Shown here: one piece after another, positions 1 through 8,445 of the stretch
Position numbering within the stretch: the first letter of the stretch is position 1
Layout: every line of letters begins with the position of its first letter
Origin: Paractinoplanes deccanensis
GTDB lineage: Bacteria > Actinomycetota > Actinomycetes > Mycobacteriales > Micromonosporaceae
DNA length: 64,000 nucleotides
Direction: 5' to 3'
Assembly: GCF_016862115.1 (NCBI RefSeq)
Contig: NZ_BOMI01000188.1
Location: forward strand, 30,542-94,541
The notes under the pieces: model-generated
The model's input: only the letters and a program-made list of their open reading frames with translations
What the model was told of the DNA's origin: nothing
The model's database searches: none
Program-made: the position numbers and the translations under genes

Positions 1-750
1 GCACTACGGGCCTTGGGCAGCCTCGCGGCATCGGCCAAGATCAGCCTTCGTGAGCTGCGCGAGGCCTACGGCCGGGAGTTGCGCGACCGGCGCGTGCTCG
101 TGATCGCGGACGACGCGACCGCCGAGAGCGACGTCCGCGCGCTGGTGCCGCCGGGCGCGCGCAGTGCCCTGCTGGTGACCAGCCGGTCGGTGCTGCCCGG
201 CATCGAGGGCGCCCGCCACGTCCCGTGCCTGCCGCTCACAGAGGCGAACGCGGTGAGCATGCTCTCCGGCATCATCGGGGAGCAGCGCGCCGCCGCTGAC
301 CCCGCCGGTGTGCTGTCGCTGGTGACCCGGCTCGGCCGGCTGCCCCTGGCGATGCGCATCGCGGGTAGCCGGCTACTGGTCCACCCCGGACGCTCGGTGC
401 GGCTGCTGTCCGAACGGCTGCGCCGGTACAACTCGCTGGACGAGCTGGCCTACGGCGGGCTGGCGATCCGCCCGCGCCTGGCCGAGAGCATGCGTCAGCT
501 GACCGAGGCCGAGCAGCGCGTCTTCCGCCGGGCCGGGGTGCTGAGCTCGTTCGACGTCGCCACCGCGGCCCAGTTGGCCGGGCTGACCGTCGAGCAGGGC
601 GCACACGCGGTGGACCGGTTGCTGGAACTCCATCTGGTCGACCCGGCCGACGACGGCCTGGCGACGATCGAGCGCTACGCCACCGACCTGCTGGCCCGGC
701 AGTACGCCCGGGAGCGCCTGGCCGCCGACGATCCCCGATGGACGGTCTAA
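1..750 (+). CDS. SARP/AfsR-type regulator, C-terminal part (5' end outside window)
   Basis: The reading frame is open from base 1, so the gene starts upstream of the window. The visible 249 residues are the NB-ARC (STAND ATPase) portion typical of large AfsR/SARP-family regulators. They contain a Walker B-like acidic patch (VLVIADDA), a sensor stretch LLVTSR, and a GLPLA-type motif seen here as GRLPLAMRIAG, followed by a winged-helix-like segment. The P-loop and any DNA-binding domain would lie in the missing part. The protein ends just after the winged-helix region, without a long TPR tail. It sits 59 bp upstream of, and codirectional with, the biosynthetic operon that starts at 810, so it is a good candidate for that operon's pathway-specific activator. 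Family assignment is fairly secure; the regulatory target is inferred from position. Confidence 0.75.
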   Translation, partial: ALRALGSLAASAKISLRELREAYGRELRDRRVLVIADDATAESDVRALVPPGARSALLVTSRSVLPGIEGARHVPCLPLTEANAVSMLSGIIGEQRAAADPAGVLSLVTRLGRLPLAMRIAGSRLLVHPGRSVRLLSERLRRYNSLDELAYGGLAIRPRLAESMRQLTEAEQRVFRRAGVLSSFDVATAAQLAGLTVEQGAHAVDRLLELHLVDPADDGLATIERYATDLLARQYARERLAADDPRWTV

Positions 751-809
751 ACACGGACTAAATCCCGGCTCTGCGACCCGCTAAACACCGCGGGGGCACC
801 GTCGAAGGC

Positions 810-1628
810 ATGACAAGCACACCGCTGCACGTGGATCTCGACGGCGCCGTCGCCACGGTGACCATCACCGGCACCGCGGCCGGCAACGCGCTCGGCGGGG
901 CCGCGTTCGGCGCCATCCCAGCCACCCTGGACTCGCTCGCGGCCGACGACCGGGTCGGCGCGATCGTGCTGCGCGGCGCGGGTGACACGTTCAGCGTCGG
1001 CCTGGACCTGCGCTGGTACCTGCCGGCCTATCGGCGGGTGGAGCGGTCCGGCGACGAGCGGGCCGCCGCGCGGCGTGCCCTGCACCGGCAGACCCGCACC
1101 CTCCAGCGGGCGGTCACCGCCGTCGAGGAATGCCCGGTGCCGGTCGTCGCCGCGGTCGCGGGCCAGTGCGTCGGCGCCGCGTTGGAACTGGTCACCGCCT
1201 GCGACCTGCGGATCGCCTCGGCCGACGCGGTCTTCATCGCGGCCGAGGTGGACATCGGCGTGGTCGCCGACCTCGGGCTGCTGCAGCGCCTGCCGCGCAT
1301 CGTCGGCGCCGGCGCCACCGCCGACCTGGCCCTGACCGGGCGCGAGGTGGACGCTGCCGAGGCGCTCCGCCTGGGCCTGGTCTCCCGGGTCGCCGACGAG
1401 CCGGCCGTCCTCTATCCGCTCGCCGCCGCGACGGCGGCCCGGATCGCCCGCGCCGAGCGGCACGTCACCGCGGGGATCAAGCAGGTGCTGCGGGCCAGCC
1501 GCGACCTGAGCGTCGAGCAGGGGCTCGCGCTCAGCGCGGTGTGGAGCGCCGCCTTCCTGCCCAGCACCGGATTCGCCGACCGCCTTCGTGACCGCATGGC
1601 CACCACCGCCGAAAGGAGTGCGCCGTGA
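810..1628 (+). CDS. Enoyl-CoA hydratase/isomerase family protein (dienoyl-CoA isomerase-like)
   Basis: This is a 272-residue crotonase-fold protein. The segment EVDIGVVADLGLLQRLPR closely resembles the active-site loop of delta(3,5)-delta(2,4)-dienoyl-CoA isomerases, which use a Glu and an Asp there. The equivalent of the first catalytic acid lies in ALELVTACD. The fold acts on acyl-CoA or carrier-bound acyl thioesters, so the protein may hydrate or isomerise an unsaturated acyl intermediate made by the acyl-CoA dehydrogenase-like enzyme at 7261. It is the first gene of the operon, and its stop codon overlaps the GTG of the next gene in a GTGA arrangement. The substrate cannot be read from the sequence. 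Confidence 0.85.
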   Translation: MTSTPLHVDLDGAVATVTITGTAAGNALGGAAFGAIPATLDSLAADDRVGAIVLRGAGDTFSVGLDLRWYLPAYRRVERSGDERAAARRALHRQTRTLQRAVTAVEECPVPVVAAVAGQCVGAALELVTACDLRIASADAVFIAAEVDIGVVADLGLLQRLPRIVGAGATADLALTGREVDAAEALRLGLVSRVADEPAVLYPLAAATAARIARAERHVTAGIKQVLRASRDLSVEQGLALSAVWSAAFLPSTGFADRLRDRMATTAERSAP

Positions 1629-2548
1629 CCGCCGTCAGGGTCGACCCGACCGGGCTCGACGCCGAACTGCTCGACTGCTATGACGACAACCTGCAGGTGC
1701 TCGCTCGGCACGCTGGTGCCGCCGACGTGCGGGGGCCCTTCTTCCGCGACTGGGGCTTCACGGCCGAGGGACCGGAGTTCTCCCGGGAGCCGGTCGAGCG
1801 GCGGCTGCGCGAGGACACCGGGCTCACCGTGGCCTGGCACCCGCCGCTCCCCTCGGCCGTCGAGGCCTGCGCCGCGCTGCTCGCCGAGGGCCGCCCGGTG
1901 CTGGCCATGGGCGATGCCTACGACATGCCGTGGCTGCCCTACGCCGGCCACGCGCACATGACGCACTCTTTCGTGGTCGACGCGATCGACGGCGGCACCG
2001 CCGGCATCGCCGACGCCTATCACAACGACACCGCGTGGGGCTCGGCGCGGCCCGGCCGCACCGAGATCGACACCGCCCGGCTGGCCGGCCTGCTCGGCGC
2101 GGACGCACGGATCGCCACGCTCGAGCCCGCCGGGCCGGCCATGCCACTCGACCCGGCCGAGGTCATGCGCGCCAACGCGGAGGCCCTCGACGTGTCCGCG
2201 CTGCGCGACTACGCCGACCGGATCCGGCGGCTCGACGACCGGCCCGGCACCGAGGAACTCGCTCTGGCCTGCTGGCTCGGCGTACGCAGTCGCACCCGCT
2301 ACGGCCGGTGGCTGGCCGCGCTTGCCGAGCGGGACCCGGCCGTGGCGCCGGTCGCGGACCGGTTCCGCGACGAGGTGGTGCCGGCCTGGCGGCGGGCGAG
2401 CGAGCGAGCGTACATCGCCCGGCAGCGCGCCGAGCGCGGCCGGGCCGTGCCCGCCGGTGCCTTCGACGCCCTGGCCGGGCCGGTCGCCGACGCCGAGGCC
2501 GCAGCGGCGGGCACGGGAGTCACCACTGGAGGAAGGGAGCACCGATGA
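1625..2548 (+). CDS. BtrH-type acyltransferase candidate (butirosin BtrH N-terminal-like/DUF4872)
   Basis: This 307-residue protein resembles the papain-like BtrH N-terminal family. Cys18 lies in a DCYDDNL context, His114 in MTHSFVVDAI, and Asp130 in IADAYHND, in the spacing expected for a Cys-His-Asp triad. In butirosin biosynthesis BtrH moves an aminoacyl group from an acyl carrier protein to an aminoglycoside amine. A similar transfer from one of the two carrier proteins of this operon is the likely role here. The GTG start is preceded by a GAAAGGAG ribosome binding site and overlaps the upstream stop; the stop overlaps the ATG of the adenylation gene. The recognition is from motif pattern rather than database search. 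A cysteine peptidase-like alternative is possible. Confidence 0.6.
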   Translation: MTAVRVDPTGLDAELLDCYDDNLQVLARHAGAADVRGPFFRDWGFTAEGPEFSREPVERRLREDTGLTVAWHPPLPSAVEACAALLAEGRPVLAMGDAYDMPWLPYAGHAHMTHSFVVDAIDGGTAGIADAYHNDTAWGSARPGRTEIDTARLAGLLGADARIATLEPAGPAMPLDPAEVMRANAEALDVSALRDYADRIRRLDDRPGTEELALACWLGVRSRTRYGRWLAALAERDPAVAPVADRFRDEVVPAWRRASERAYIARQRAERGRAVPAGAFDALAGPVADAEAAAAGTGVTTGGREHR

Positions 2549-4044
2549 GACTGACCGACCGATTCTTCGCCGCCGCGCGACAGTGGCCCGATCAGGCGGC
2601 CTTCGACACCGGCGACCGGGTGATCAGCTATCGCGAGGCCGCCGCACGGGTGACCGGCGCGGCGAGCCGGCTCGCGGACCGCCTCGAGCCGGGCGACCGG
2701 GTGGCGCTCAACCTCGGCAAGTCGCCCGACGCGATCATGCTGATGCTCGCCACGCTCGCTGCCGGCCTGAGCTATGTGCCGATCGACCCGGCCGCGCCCC
2801 CGGCCCGGCGCGCGTTTGTCCTCGCCGACAGCGGCGCCCGGGCGCTGATCGTGGACGACCGCACCGAGGCGGGCTGGCCCGACGACGTCGACGTGGACGT
2901 GCGCGTGCCGGCCGCCGGGCTGGCCGGGCTGCTCGCGCCGGCGTACAGCGCCGGCTTGCCGGCCGCCGACCGGGACGACACGGCCTACGTGCTCTACACC
3001 TCCGGGTCCACCGGACGGCCGAAAGGCGTGGTGATCACGCACGGCAACGCCGAGGCCTTCGTGGACTGGGCGGCCGGCTACGCCGGCGTGCGGCCGGGCG
3101 ATCGGGTGGCGGTGCACGCGCCGCTGCACTTCGACCTGCCGGTCTTCGACCTCTACGCGAGCCTGACCACCGGCGCCACGGTCTGCCCGGTCAGCGAGCA
3201 CGTGGCGCTCTTCCCGCAGGCGTTGCTGCGCATGCTGCGCGGCCGGCGGATCACCGTGCTGTACGCCGTACCCTCCGCTCTGATCGCCCTGCTGCACCGC
3301 AGCACCCTGACCGAGGGTGGCCTGCCGGACCTGCGCCTGCTGCTCTACGCCGGCGAGGAGTTCCACCCGGCGCCGCTGGCCCGGCTGATGGCGGCGCTGC
3401 CGGACACCGAGGTGCACAACCTGTACGGCCCGATCGAGACGAACGTGGTCACCGCCCTGCGGGTCCGCCCGGGGCATCTGCGGCTGTCCCGGATCCCGCT
3501 GGGTCACGCCGTGGCCGGTGCCCGGATCTTCCTGGTCAACGATGGCGTGCCGGTGACCGAGCCGGACCAGGCCGGCGAGATGCTGGTCAGCGGGCCGAGC
3601 CGGACACCGGGCTATCTCGACCGGCCGGAGCTGACCGCGGCCTCCCGCGCGGTGGTGCACGCGGACGGCCAGGACTGGACCTGTCACCGCACCGGCGACT
3701 ACGCGACCCGCGACGCCGAGGGCGTGCTGCATTTCCTCGGCCGCCGGGACGGGCTGGTCAAGACCCGCGGCTTCCGGGTGGAGCTCGGCGAGGTCGAGGC
3801 GACCCTGCTGCGCCACGAGGCGGTGCAGGAGGCCGCGGTCGTCGCGATCGCCGACGACGAGCACACCAACGTGCTGCACGCCTTCGCCATTGCCGAGGCG
3901 GACGGCGAGGAACTGCGTCAGTGGTGCTTGCAAGCGCTGCCGCCCTACATGGTGCCGGCCACCGTGACCGTCGCCGCCGACCTGCCGCGCACGAGCACCG
4001 GCAAACTCGCCCGGCGCGAACTCGCCGAAGGGCTGAGCGCATGA
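2545..4044 (+). CDS. Stand-alone amino acid adenylation enzyme (NRPS A-domain)
   Basis: This 499-residue ANL-family enzyme would activate a carboxylic acid with ATP and load it on a carrier protein. Core motifs are intact: A3 as LYTSGSTGRPKGV (149-161), A5 as NLYGPIETN (292-300), A7 TGD, A8 as RRDGLVKTRGFRVELGEVE, and A10 STGKL with catalytic Lys487. Asp197 in HFDLPVFDL is in the A4 position that normally contacts the alpha-amino group, so an alpha-amino acid substrate is likely. There is no fused carrier domain. The immediately following 83-residue carrier protein, whose ATG overlaps the stop codon, is its obvious partner. ATG 2545 was chosen because it overlaps the upstream stop and follows a GGAGGAAGGGAG ribosome binding site; the open frame runs further upstream without coding support. 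Confidence 0.9.
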   Translation: MRLTDRFFAAARQWPDQAAFDTGDRVISYREAAARVTGAASRLADRLEPGDRVALNLGKSPDAIMLMLATLAAGLSYVPIDPAAPPARRAFVLADSGARALIVDDRTEAGWPDDVDVDVRVPAAGLAGLLAPAYSAGLPAADRDDTAYVLYTSGSTGRPKGVVITHGNAEAFVDWAAGYAGVRPGDRVAVHAPLHFDLPVFDLYASLTTGATVCPVSEHVALFPQALLRMLRGRRITVLYAVPSALIALLHRSTLTEGGLPDLRLLLYAGEEFHPAPLARLMAALPDTEVHNLYGPIETNVVTALRVRPGHLRLSRIPLGHAVAGARIFLVNDGVPVTEPDQAGEMLVSGPSRTPGYLDRPELTAASRAVVHADGQDWTCHRTGDYATRDAEGVLHFLGRRDGLVKTRGFRVELGEVEATLLRHEAVQEAAVVAIADDEHTNVLHAFAIAEADGEELRQWCLQALPPYMVPATVTVAADLPRTSTGKLARRELAEGLSA

Positions 4045-4292
4045 ACCGGCCGGACGTCACCGCCTATCTGCAACGCGTGATCACCGAGCGGCTCGGCCGC
4101 CCGGTCGGCATGGGGGACACCCTGCTCGACCAGACCGGCTTCGACTCGCTGGCGATCGTCGCAGTGATCGACCGGGTGGAGACGGATCTCGGCCTGGAGA
4201 TGGACCCGGACCTGCTGGTCCCGGAGACCTTCACCGATCTCGGCACGCTCACCGAAGCGGTCTGCCGCAGCGACTCGAGGGGAACGACATGA
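4041..4292 (+). CDS. Acyl/peptidyl carrier protein 1
   Basis: This 83-residue carrier protein has the phosphopantetheine attachment site TGFDSLAIV, with Ser36 as the modified residue. It would be activated by the Sfp-type transferase at 8442 and loaded by the adenylation enzyme at 2545 or the ligase at 4289. It overlaps both neighbours by 4 bp, so the three proteins are likely made in similar amounts. The overall plan of carrier, two ligases and a PLP decarboxylase resembles BtrI in butirosin and VinL in the vicenistatin starter pathway, where amino acids are altered while tethered to a discrete carrier. Confidence 0.93.
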   Translation: MNRPDVTAYLQRVITERLGRPVGMGDTLLDQTGFDSLAIVAVIDRVETDLGLEMDPDLLVPETFTDLGTLTEAVCRSDSRGTT

Positions 4293-5776
4293 TCTCGACA
4301 CCACCCACTGTGCACGGCCTCCTCGACGAGGCCACGGCCGAGGCGCCGGGGCGGACCGCCCTGGTCACCGACGACATCTCGTGGACCTATGGGGAGCTGG
4401 CGGACCGCACCCGCCGGACCGCCGCGTGGCTGCGCGAGCGGGGCGTCGGCCGCGGCGACCGGGTGCTGCTGCTCGCGCCGAACAGCGCCGAGCTGGTCTG
4501 CGCCTGCTACGCGATCTCCCGCGCCGGGGGTGTCTTCGTCGTCGTCAACAACGACACCAAGGCCTTCCAACTGCGGCACATCATCGCGAACGCCGAGCCG
4601 GCGCTGATCCTCACCGACCGCGTGCAGCGAATCCCGTCCGAGGCGGAGGTGCCGTGCGCGACGCTGAGCGAGGCGGCGGCCGCCGGCGGCGGCGAACCGC
4701 CCGCGTGGCCGGGGATCAGCAGCGACCCCGCATGCCTGATCTACACCTCGGGCAGCACCGCCGCGCCGAAGGGCGTCGTCTCGCCGCACCGGACGCTGCG
4801 GTTCGCGGTCGACGCGATCGCCGGCCGGCTCGGCCTGCGCGCCGACGACCGGATCGGCTGCCTGCTGCCGCTCTCCTTCGACTACGGCCTCTACCAGGTG
4901 TTCCTCGCCGCCCGAGCGCGTGCCACCCTGGTTCTCGGCGACCCGGCGCAGGTCGGGCCGGGGCTCACCGGGCGGCTGGAGCGCGCCGGGGTGACCGTGC
5001 TGCCGCTGGTGCCGTCGCTCGCCTCCGCGCTGCTCAGGCTGGGCCGCCGGGCCGGCACGGGCACCCTGCCGCGGTTGCGTGCGGTCACCAACACCGGGGC
5101 GCGGCTGGCCCCGGAGACCATCGACGAGCTGCGCGCCGCATTCCCGGGCGTCGCCGTCTACGCCATGTTCGGCCTCACCGAGTGCAAGCGGGTCGCCATC
5201 CTCGACCCGGCCGAGCTGGACCGCCGGCGCGGCTCGGTCGGCCGCCCGCTGACGGACACCGAGTGCCTCGTCGTCGACGAGCAGGGCCGGCCGCTGCCCG
5301 CGGGCGAGACCGGTGAGCTGGTCGTGCGCGGCCCGCACGTGATGGCCGGCTACTGGCGGGCGCCGGAGCAGACCGCGCGACGGTTCCGCCCGTGGGGCCC
5401 GGCGGCCGAGACAGCGCTGTTCACCGGCGACCTCTGCGCGCTCGACGAGGACGGCTACCTCTACTTCCGGGGGCGCTTCGACGACGTCTACAAGAGCCGC
5501 GGGCACCGGGTCAGCACGCTCGAGGTGGAGGCCGCGGCCCTGGACATCCCCGGCGTGGCCGAGGCGGCCGTCGTGCCGCCGGACGGCGACAGCGACGGCG
5601 CCCGCATCTTCGTCACGGGAACGGCGAACGCGGCCACCGTGCTGGCCGGGCTGCGGGAGCGGCTCGAGGCGGCGAAGGTGCCCGATGGCGTACGCGTGCT
5701 GGAGCAGTTGCCGCTGAACACCAACCGCAAGGTGGACCGCCACCAGTTGCGTGCCCTGGACGAGGCAGCCCGATGA
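4289..5776 (+). CDS. AMP-dependent acyl/aminoacyl-ACP ligase
   Basis: This is a second ANL-superfamily enzyme of 495 residues. It has LIYTSGSTAAPKGV (150-163), PLSFDYGLYQ (194-203), MFGLTECK, TGDL and GHRVSTLEVEA, and ends with NTNRKVDR containing catalytic Lys481. The PLSFDYG segment is typical of carrier-protein ligases related to the acyl-CoA ligases of exosortase-linked clusters rather than of modular NRPS A domains. In the vicenistatin-type starter pathway a second ligase adds a protecting amino acid to the carrier-bound amine; an equivalent capping step is one possibility here. Loading a different acid on the second carrier is the other. The gene overlaps both neighbours by 4 bp. Confidence 0.88.
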   Translation: MISTPPTVHGLLDEATAEAPGRTALVTDDISWTYGELADRTRRTAAWLRERGVGRGDRVLLLAPNSAELVCACYAISRAGGVFVVVNNDTKAFQLRHIIANAEPALILTDRVQRIPSEAEVPCATLSEAAAAGGGEPPAWPGISSDPACLIYTSGSTAAPKGVVSPHRTLRFAVDAIAGRLGLRADDRIGCLLPLSFDYGLYQVFLAARARATLVLGDPAQVGPGLTGRLERAGVTVLPLVPSLASALLRLGRRAGTGTLPRLRAVTNTGARLAPETIDELRAAFPGVAVYAMFGLTECKRVAILDPAELDRRRGSVGRPLTDTECLVVDEQGRPLPAGETGELVVRGPHVMAGYWRAPEQTARRFRPWGPAAETALFTGDLCALDEDGYLYFRGRFDDVYKSRGHRVSTLEVEAAALDIPGVAEAAVVPPDGDSDGARIFVTGTANAATVLAGLRERLEAAKVPDGVRVLEQLPLNTNRKVDRHQLRALDEAAR

Positions 5777-6981
5777 GCGCCCGGCAGCTCGTGGAGCGCT
5801 TCGGCAGCCCGCTCTACGCCTACGACATCAGCACGATAGGGGCCGCGCACGCCGACCTCACCGGTCAGCTGCCCGCCGGCTCGCGGGTGCTCTACTCGGT
5901 GAAGGCCAACCCGCACCCCGAGCTGATCCGGCATCTGCACCGGCTCGGCTGCGGCGTGGAGGTGAGCTCCACCGGCGAGCTCGACGCAGCGCTCGTCGCG
6001 GGCGTGCCCACGGGCGACATCGTGCACAACGGACCGGCCAAGTCGCGGGCCGAGCTGGAGCACGCGGTGAACGCCGGGGTGCGGCTCTTCTCCGTCGACT
6101 CGGCGGCGCAGCTGCGCGCGCTGGGACACGTGGCGGCGCAGCACGATCAGACCGTCGACGCGCTGCTGCGGGTCAATGGTGACAGCCACCCGGCAGGTGC
6201 CGGGCTGGCGATGACCGGCACGTCCTCGCAGTTCGGCGTCGACGCCGCGGTGCTGCGGGCCGACCCGGGCAGCTTCCGCCACCCGCACGTCACCGTGCGC
6301 GGCCTGCACTTCTATCTCGGCACGAACATCGCCGACGAGGCCGCCCTGCTGGACGTCTTCGGCACCGCGATGCGGCTCGCCGAGCGGCTGCGGGAGGTGC
6401 TGCCGGGATCGCTCGACATCCTCGACCTCGGCGGCGGTTTCGCGGCGCCCTATGCCCGGGCCGGCTCCCGGCCCCGCTATCCCGGCCTGCGCCGGGCCCT
6501 CACCGACCTGCTCGACCGGCACATGCCGCACCGGCCGGCGGTCTGTTTCGAGTCCGGCCGCTACCTGACCGCCGAGTGTGGCCGGTTGGTCGCGACCGTG
6601 CAGGACGTCAAGGAATCCAAGGGGCGCACCTTCGTGCTCCTGGACAGCGGCATCAACCACCTCGGCGGGATGGCCGGGCTGCGCCGGGTGCCGCCGCTGA
6701 TGCCCGAACTCAGCGTGACCGCCGACGACCGTACCCCGGTCACCTGCGACGTGGTCGGCCCGCTCTGCACCCCGCTGGACGCGTGGAGCCGGCGGGTGGA
6801 ACTGCCGCGGCCGCGGGCCGGCGACGTCGTGGAGGTGCCCAACGTGGGCGCCTACGGCCTGACCGGAAGCCTGATCGGCTTTCTCAGCCACGAGCCGCCC
6901 GTGGAGGTCGTCCTGGACGGCGACCGCCCGCTGCACGTCTCGCGGCTCTCACTGGTCCGCTCCGCGCACAAGGAAGTGTGA
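5773..6981 (+). CDS. PLP-dependent decarboxylase (alanine racemase fold, BtrK/LysA/ornithine decarboxylase-like)
   Basis: This 402-residue protein belongs to the fold III PLP decarboxylases. Lys44 in YSVKANP is the Schiff-base lysine, DLGGGF is the phosphate-binding glycine loop, FESGRYL contacts the cofactor phosphate, and a Cys in GPLC plus a Tyr in GAYG complete the usual C-terminal active-site set. Relatives decarboxylate diaminopimelate or ornithine, or carrier-bound glutamyl or methylaspartyl groups (BtrK, VinO). Two flanking carrier proteins and two ligases favour a tethered substrate. It overlaps the upstream ligase by 4 bp and lies 19 bp before the second carrier gene. The exact amino acid is not predictable here. 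Confidence 0.9.
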   Translation: MSARQLVERFGSPLYAYDISTIGAAHADLTGQLPAGSRVLYSVKANPHPELIRHLHRLGCGVEVSSTGELDAALVAGVPTGDIVHNGPAKSRAELEHAVNAGVRLFSVDSAAQLRALGHVAAQHDQTVDALLRVNGDSHPAGAGLAMTGTSSQFGVDAAVLRADPGSFRHPHVTVRGLHFYLGTNIADEAALLDVFGTAMRLAERLREVLPGSLDILDLGGGFAAPYARAGSRPRYPGLRRALTDLLDRHMPHRPAVCFESGRYLTAECGRLVATVQDVKESKGRTFVLLDSGINHLGGMAGLRRVPPLMPELSVTADDRTPVTCDVVGPLCTPLDAWSRRVELPRPRAGDVVEVPNVGAYGLTGSLIGFLSHEPPVEVVLDGDRPLHVSRLSLVRSAHKEV

Positions 6982-7000
6982 CAACCGAAGGGAAATCATC

Positions 7001-7264
7001 GTGAGCACGATCGCCCTGGACGACTACGAGCAGATCCTCCGCCGCCACCTCAAGTACCTGCCGGACGGCGCCGACCTCGCTCCCGACGACGACCTGCGCA
7101 CGTTGGGCCTGGACTCGATGGCGGCCGTCGAGCTGCTGTTCGACCTCGAGGACAACCTCGGCGTGATGCTGCCCGACGAGGCGCTGGCCGAGCAGACCTT
7201 CACCACCCCGGCCACGCTGCGCACCACGCTCGAGGAACTGGGCGAGGACGGAGGTCGGTCATGA
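7001..7264 (+). CDS. Acyl carrier protein 2
   Basis: This 87-residue carrier protein has the attachment motif LGLDSMAAVEL, with Ser39 as the phosphopantetheine site. It starts with GTG after GAAGGGAAAT, and its stop overlaps the ATG of the acyl-CoA dehydrogenase-like gene, which suggests that this enzyme acts on a substrate bound to this carrier. It is distinct from carrier 1 in sequence and helix II charge pattern, so the two carriers probably hold different intermediates. Confidence 0.92.
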   Translation: MSTIALDDYEQILRRHLKYLPDGADLAPDDDLRTLGLDSMAAVELLFDLEDNLGVMLPDEALAEQTFTTPATLRTTLEELGEDGGRS

Positions 7265-8445
7265 CCGCCGTCGCCCCGCCGATCACCCCGGTGGACGTCG
7301 TGCGTGACGTGATACCGATCGTCGCCGAGCGGGCCGGCACGGTGGACCGGGACGCCGAGTTCCCGGTCGCGAGCCTGGCCGCGCTGCGCGCGACGCCGCT
7401 GATGGGCCTGCTGGTGCCGCGCGAGCACGGCGGCATGGGCGGCAGCCTGGCCGACATGTCCGAGGTGGCCCGCGAGCTGGCCGGCGCGTGCACCGCCACC
7501 GCCGTGGTCTGGGCCATGCATTGCCAGCAGGTCGCCGCCGTCGTGCGGCACGCCGGCCCGGCGCTGCGCGAGCGGGTGCTGCCGGCGATCGCCCGCGGTG
7601 AGGTCTACGTCGGCTCGGTGACCACCGAGCGCGGCAAGGGCGGCCACCTGCTCACCGCGCAGGCCCCGCTGGAGCCGGCGCCCGGCGGACGGCTGCGGGT
7701 GCACCGGGACGCGCCGATCTCCACCGGTGCGCTGCACGCCGACGCCTACCTGATCACCATGCGGGCCGGACCGGACGCCGCCGACACCGACGTGCGGCTG
7801 GTCTGGGCCGACCGGTCGGCGGTGGAGCTGCAGACGCACTCCGGCTGGGACCCGATGGGCATGCGCGGCACCCAGAGCGTCGCGGTCACCATCGACGCCG
7901 AGGTCGCTGCCGGCGACGTGGTGGGCCCGGACTTCCGGGACGTCGCGCTGCGCACCTTCGTGCCGGCCGGGCACATCGCCTGGGCGTCGTCCTGGCTGGG
8001 CGCCGCGCAGGGCGCCTTCCGGCGCGTGGTGGCGATGCTGCGCGACCCGCGCGGGCGACGAGGCTACGACCTGGACTCCGAGCTGCTCGTCACCCGGCTC
8101 GCCCGCTGCCGCGCCGGCCTGGACTGCGTCGAGGCGCTGCTGGAGCGCACGATCGCCACGGTCGAGCGGATCGGCCGCGACGGCACGGCCGCGGAGGTGG
8201 AGAGCCCGGCCTACCAGATCCTGGTCAACGAGCTGAAGGTCGTCGCGTCCGAGCAGACCTTCGCCGCGGTGGACCGCCTGGTCGACGTGGTCGGCCTCCG
8301 CCACGGCTACATCAAGACCTCGGCCACCGGCATCGAGCGGGTGCTGCGGGACCTGCGCTCCGCGTCGCTGATGTACGCGAACGACCGGCTCGACCTCGCG
8401 GACGGCAGGCTGGCCCTGTTCGACCGCGCGGCGAGGCTGCCGTGA
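7261..8445 (+). CDS. Acyl-CoA dehydrogenase-like flavoenzyme
   Basis: This 394-residue protein has the acyl-CoA dehydrogenase domain order: an N-terminal helical domain with LVPREHGGMGGS, a middle beta domain with WDPMGMRGTQSVAVTI, and a C-terminal four-helix domain. It would introduce a carbon-carbon or carbon-nitrogen double bond into a thioester-bound substrate using FAD, most likely on carrier 2, whose gene overlaps it. Members of this family in natural product clusters can also act as flavin-dependent oxygenases, and a flavin reductase is encoded nearby at 9086, so an oxygenase role is a real alternative. I did not identify the catalytic base with confidence. Confidence 0.85.
   Translation: MTAVAPPITPVDVVRDVIPIVAERAGTVDRDAEFPVASLAALRATPLMGLLVPREHGGMGGSLADMSEVARELAGACTATAVVWAMHCQQVAAVVRHAGPALRERVLPAIARGEVYVGSVTTERGKGGHLLTAQAPLEPAPGGRLRVHRDAPISTGALHADAYLITMRAGPDAADTDVRLVWADRSAVELQTHSGWDPMGMRGTQSVAVTIDAEVAAGDVVGPDFRDVALRTFVPAGHIAWASSWLGAAQGAFRRVVAMLRDPRGRRGYDLDSELLVTRLARCRAGLDCVEALLERTIATVERIGRDGTAAEVESPAYQILVNELKVVASEQTFAAVDRLVDVVGLRHGYIKTSATGIERVLRDLRSASLMYANDRLDLADGRLALFDRAARLP

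Noticed and set aside
1930..2544. Extended start of the adenylation enzyme
   Set aside because: The frame before ATG 2545 is Arg/Gly-rich shadow of the BtrH-like gene; ATG 2545 overlaps the upstream stop and has a ribosome binding site.
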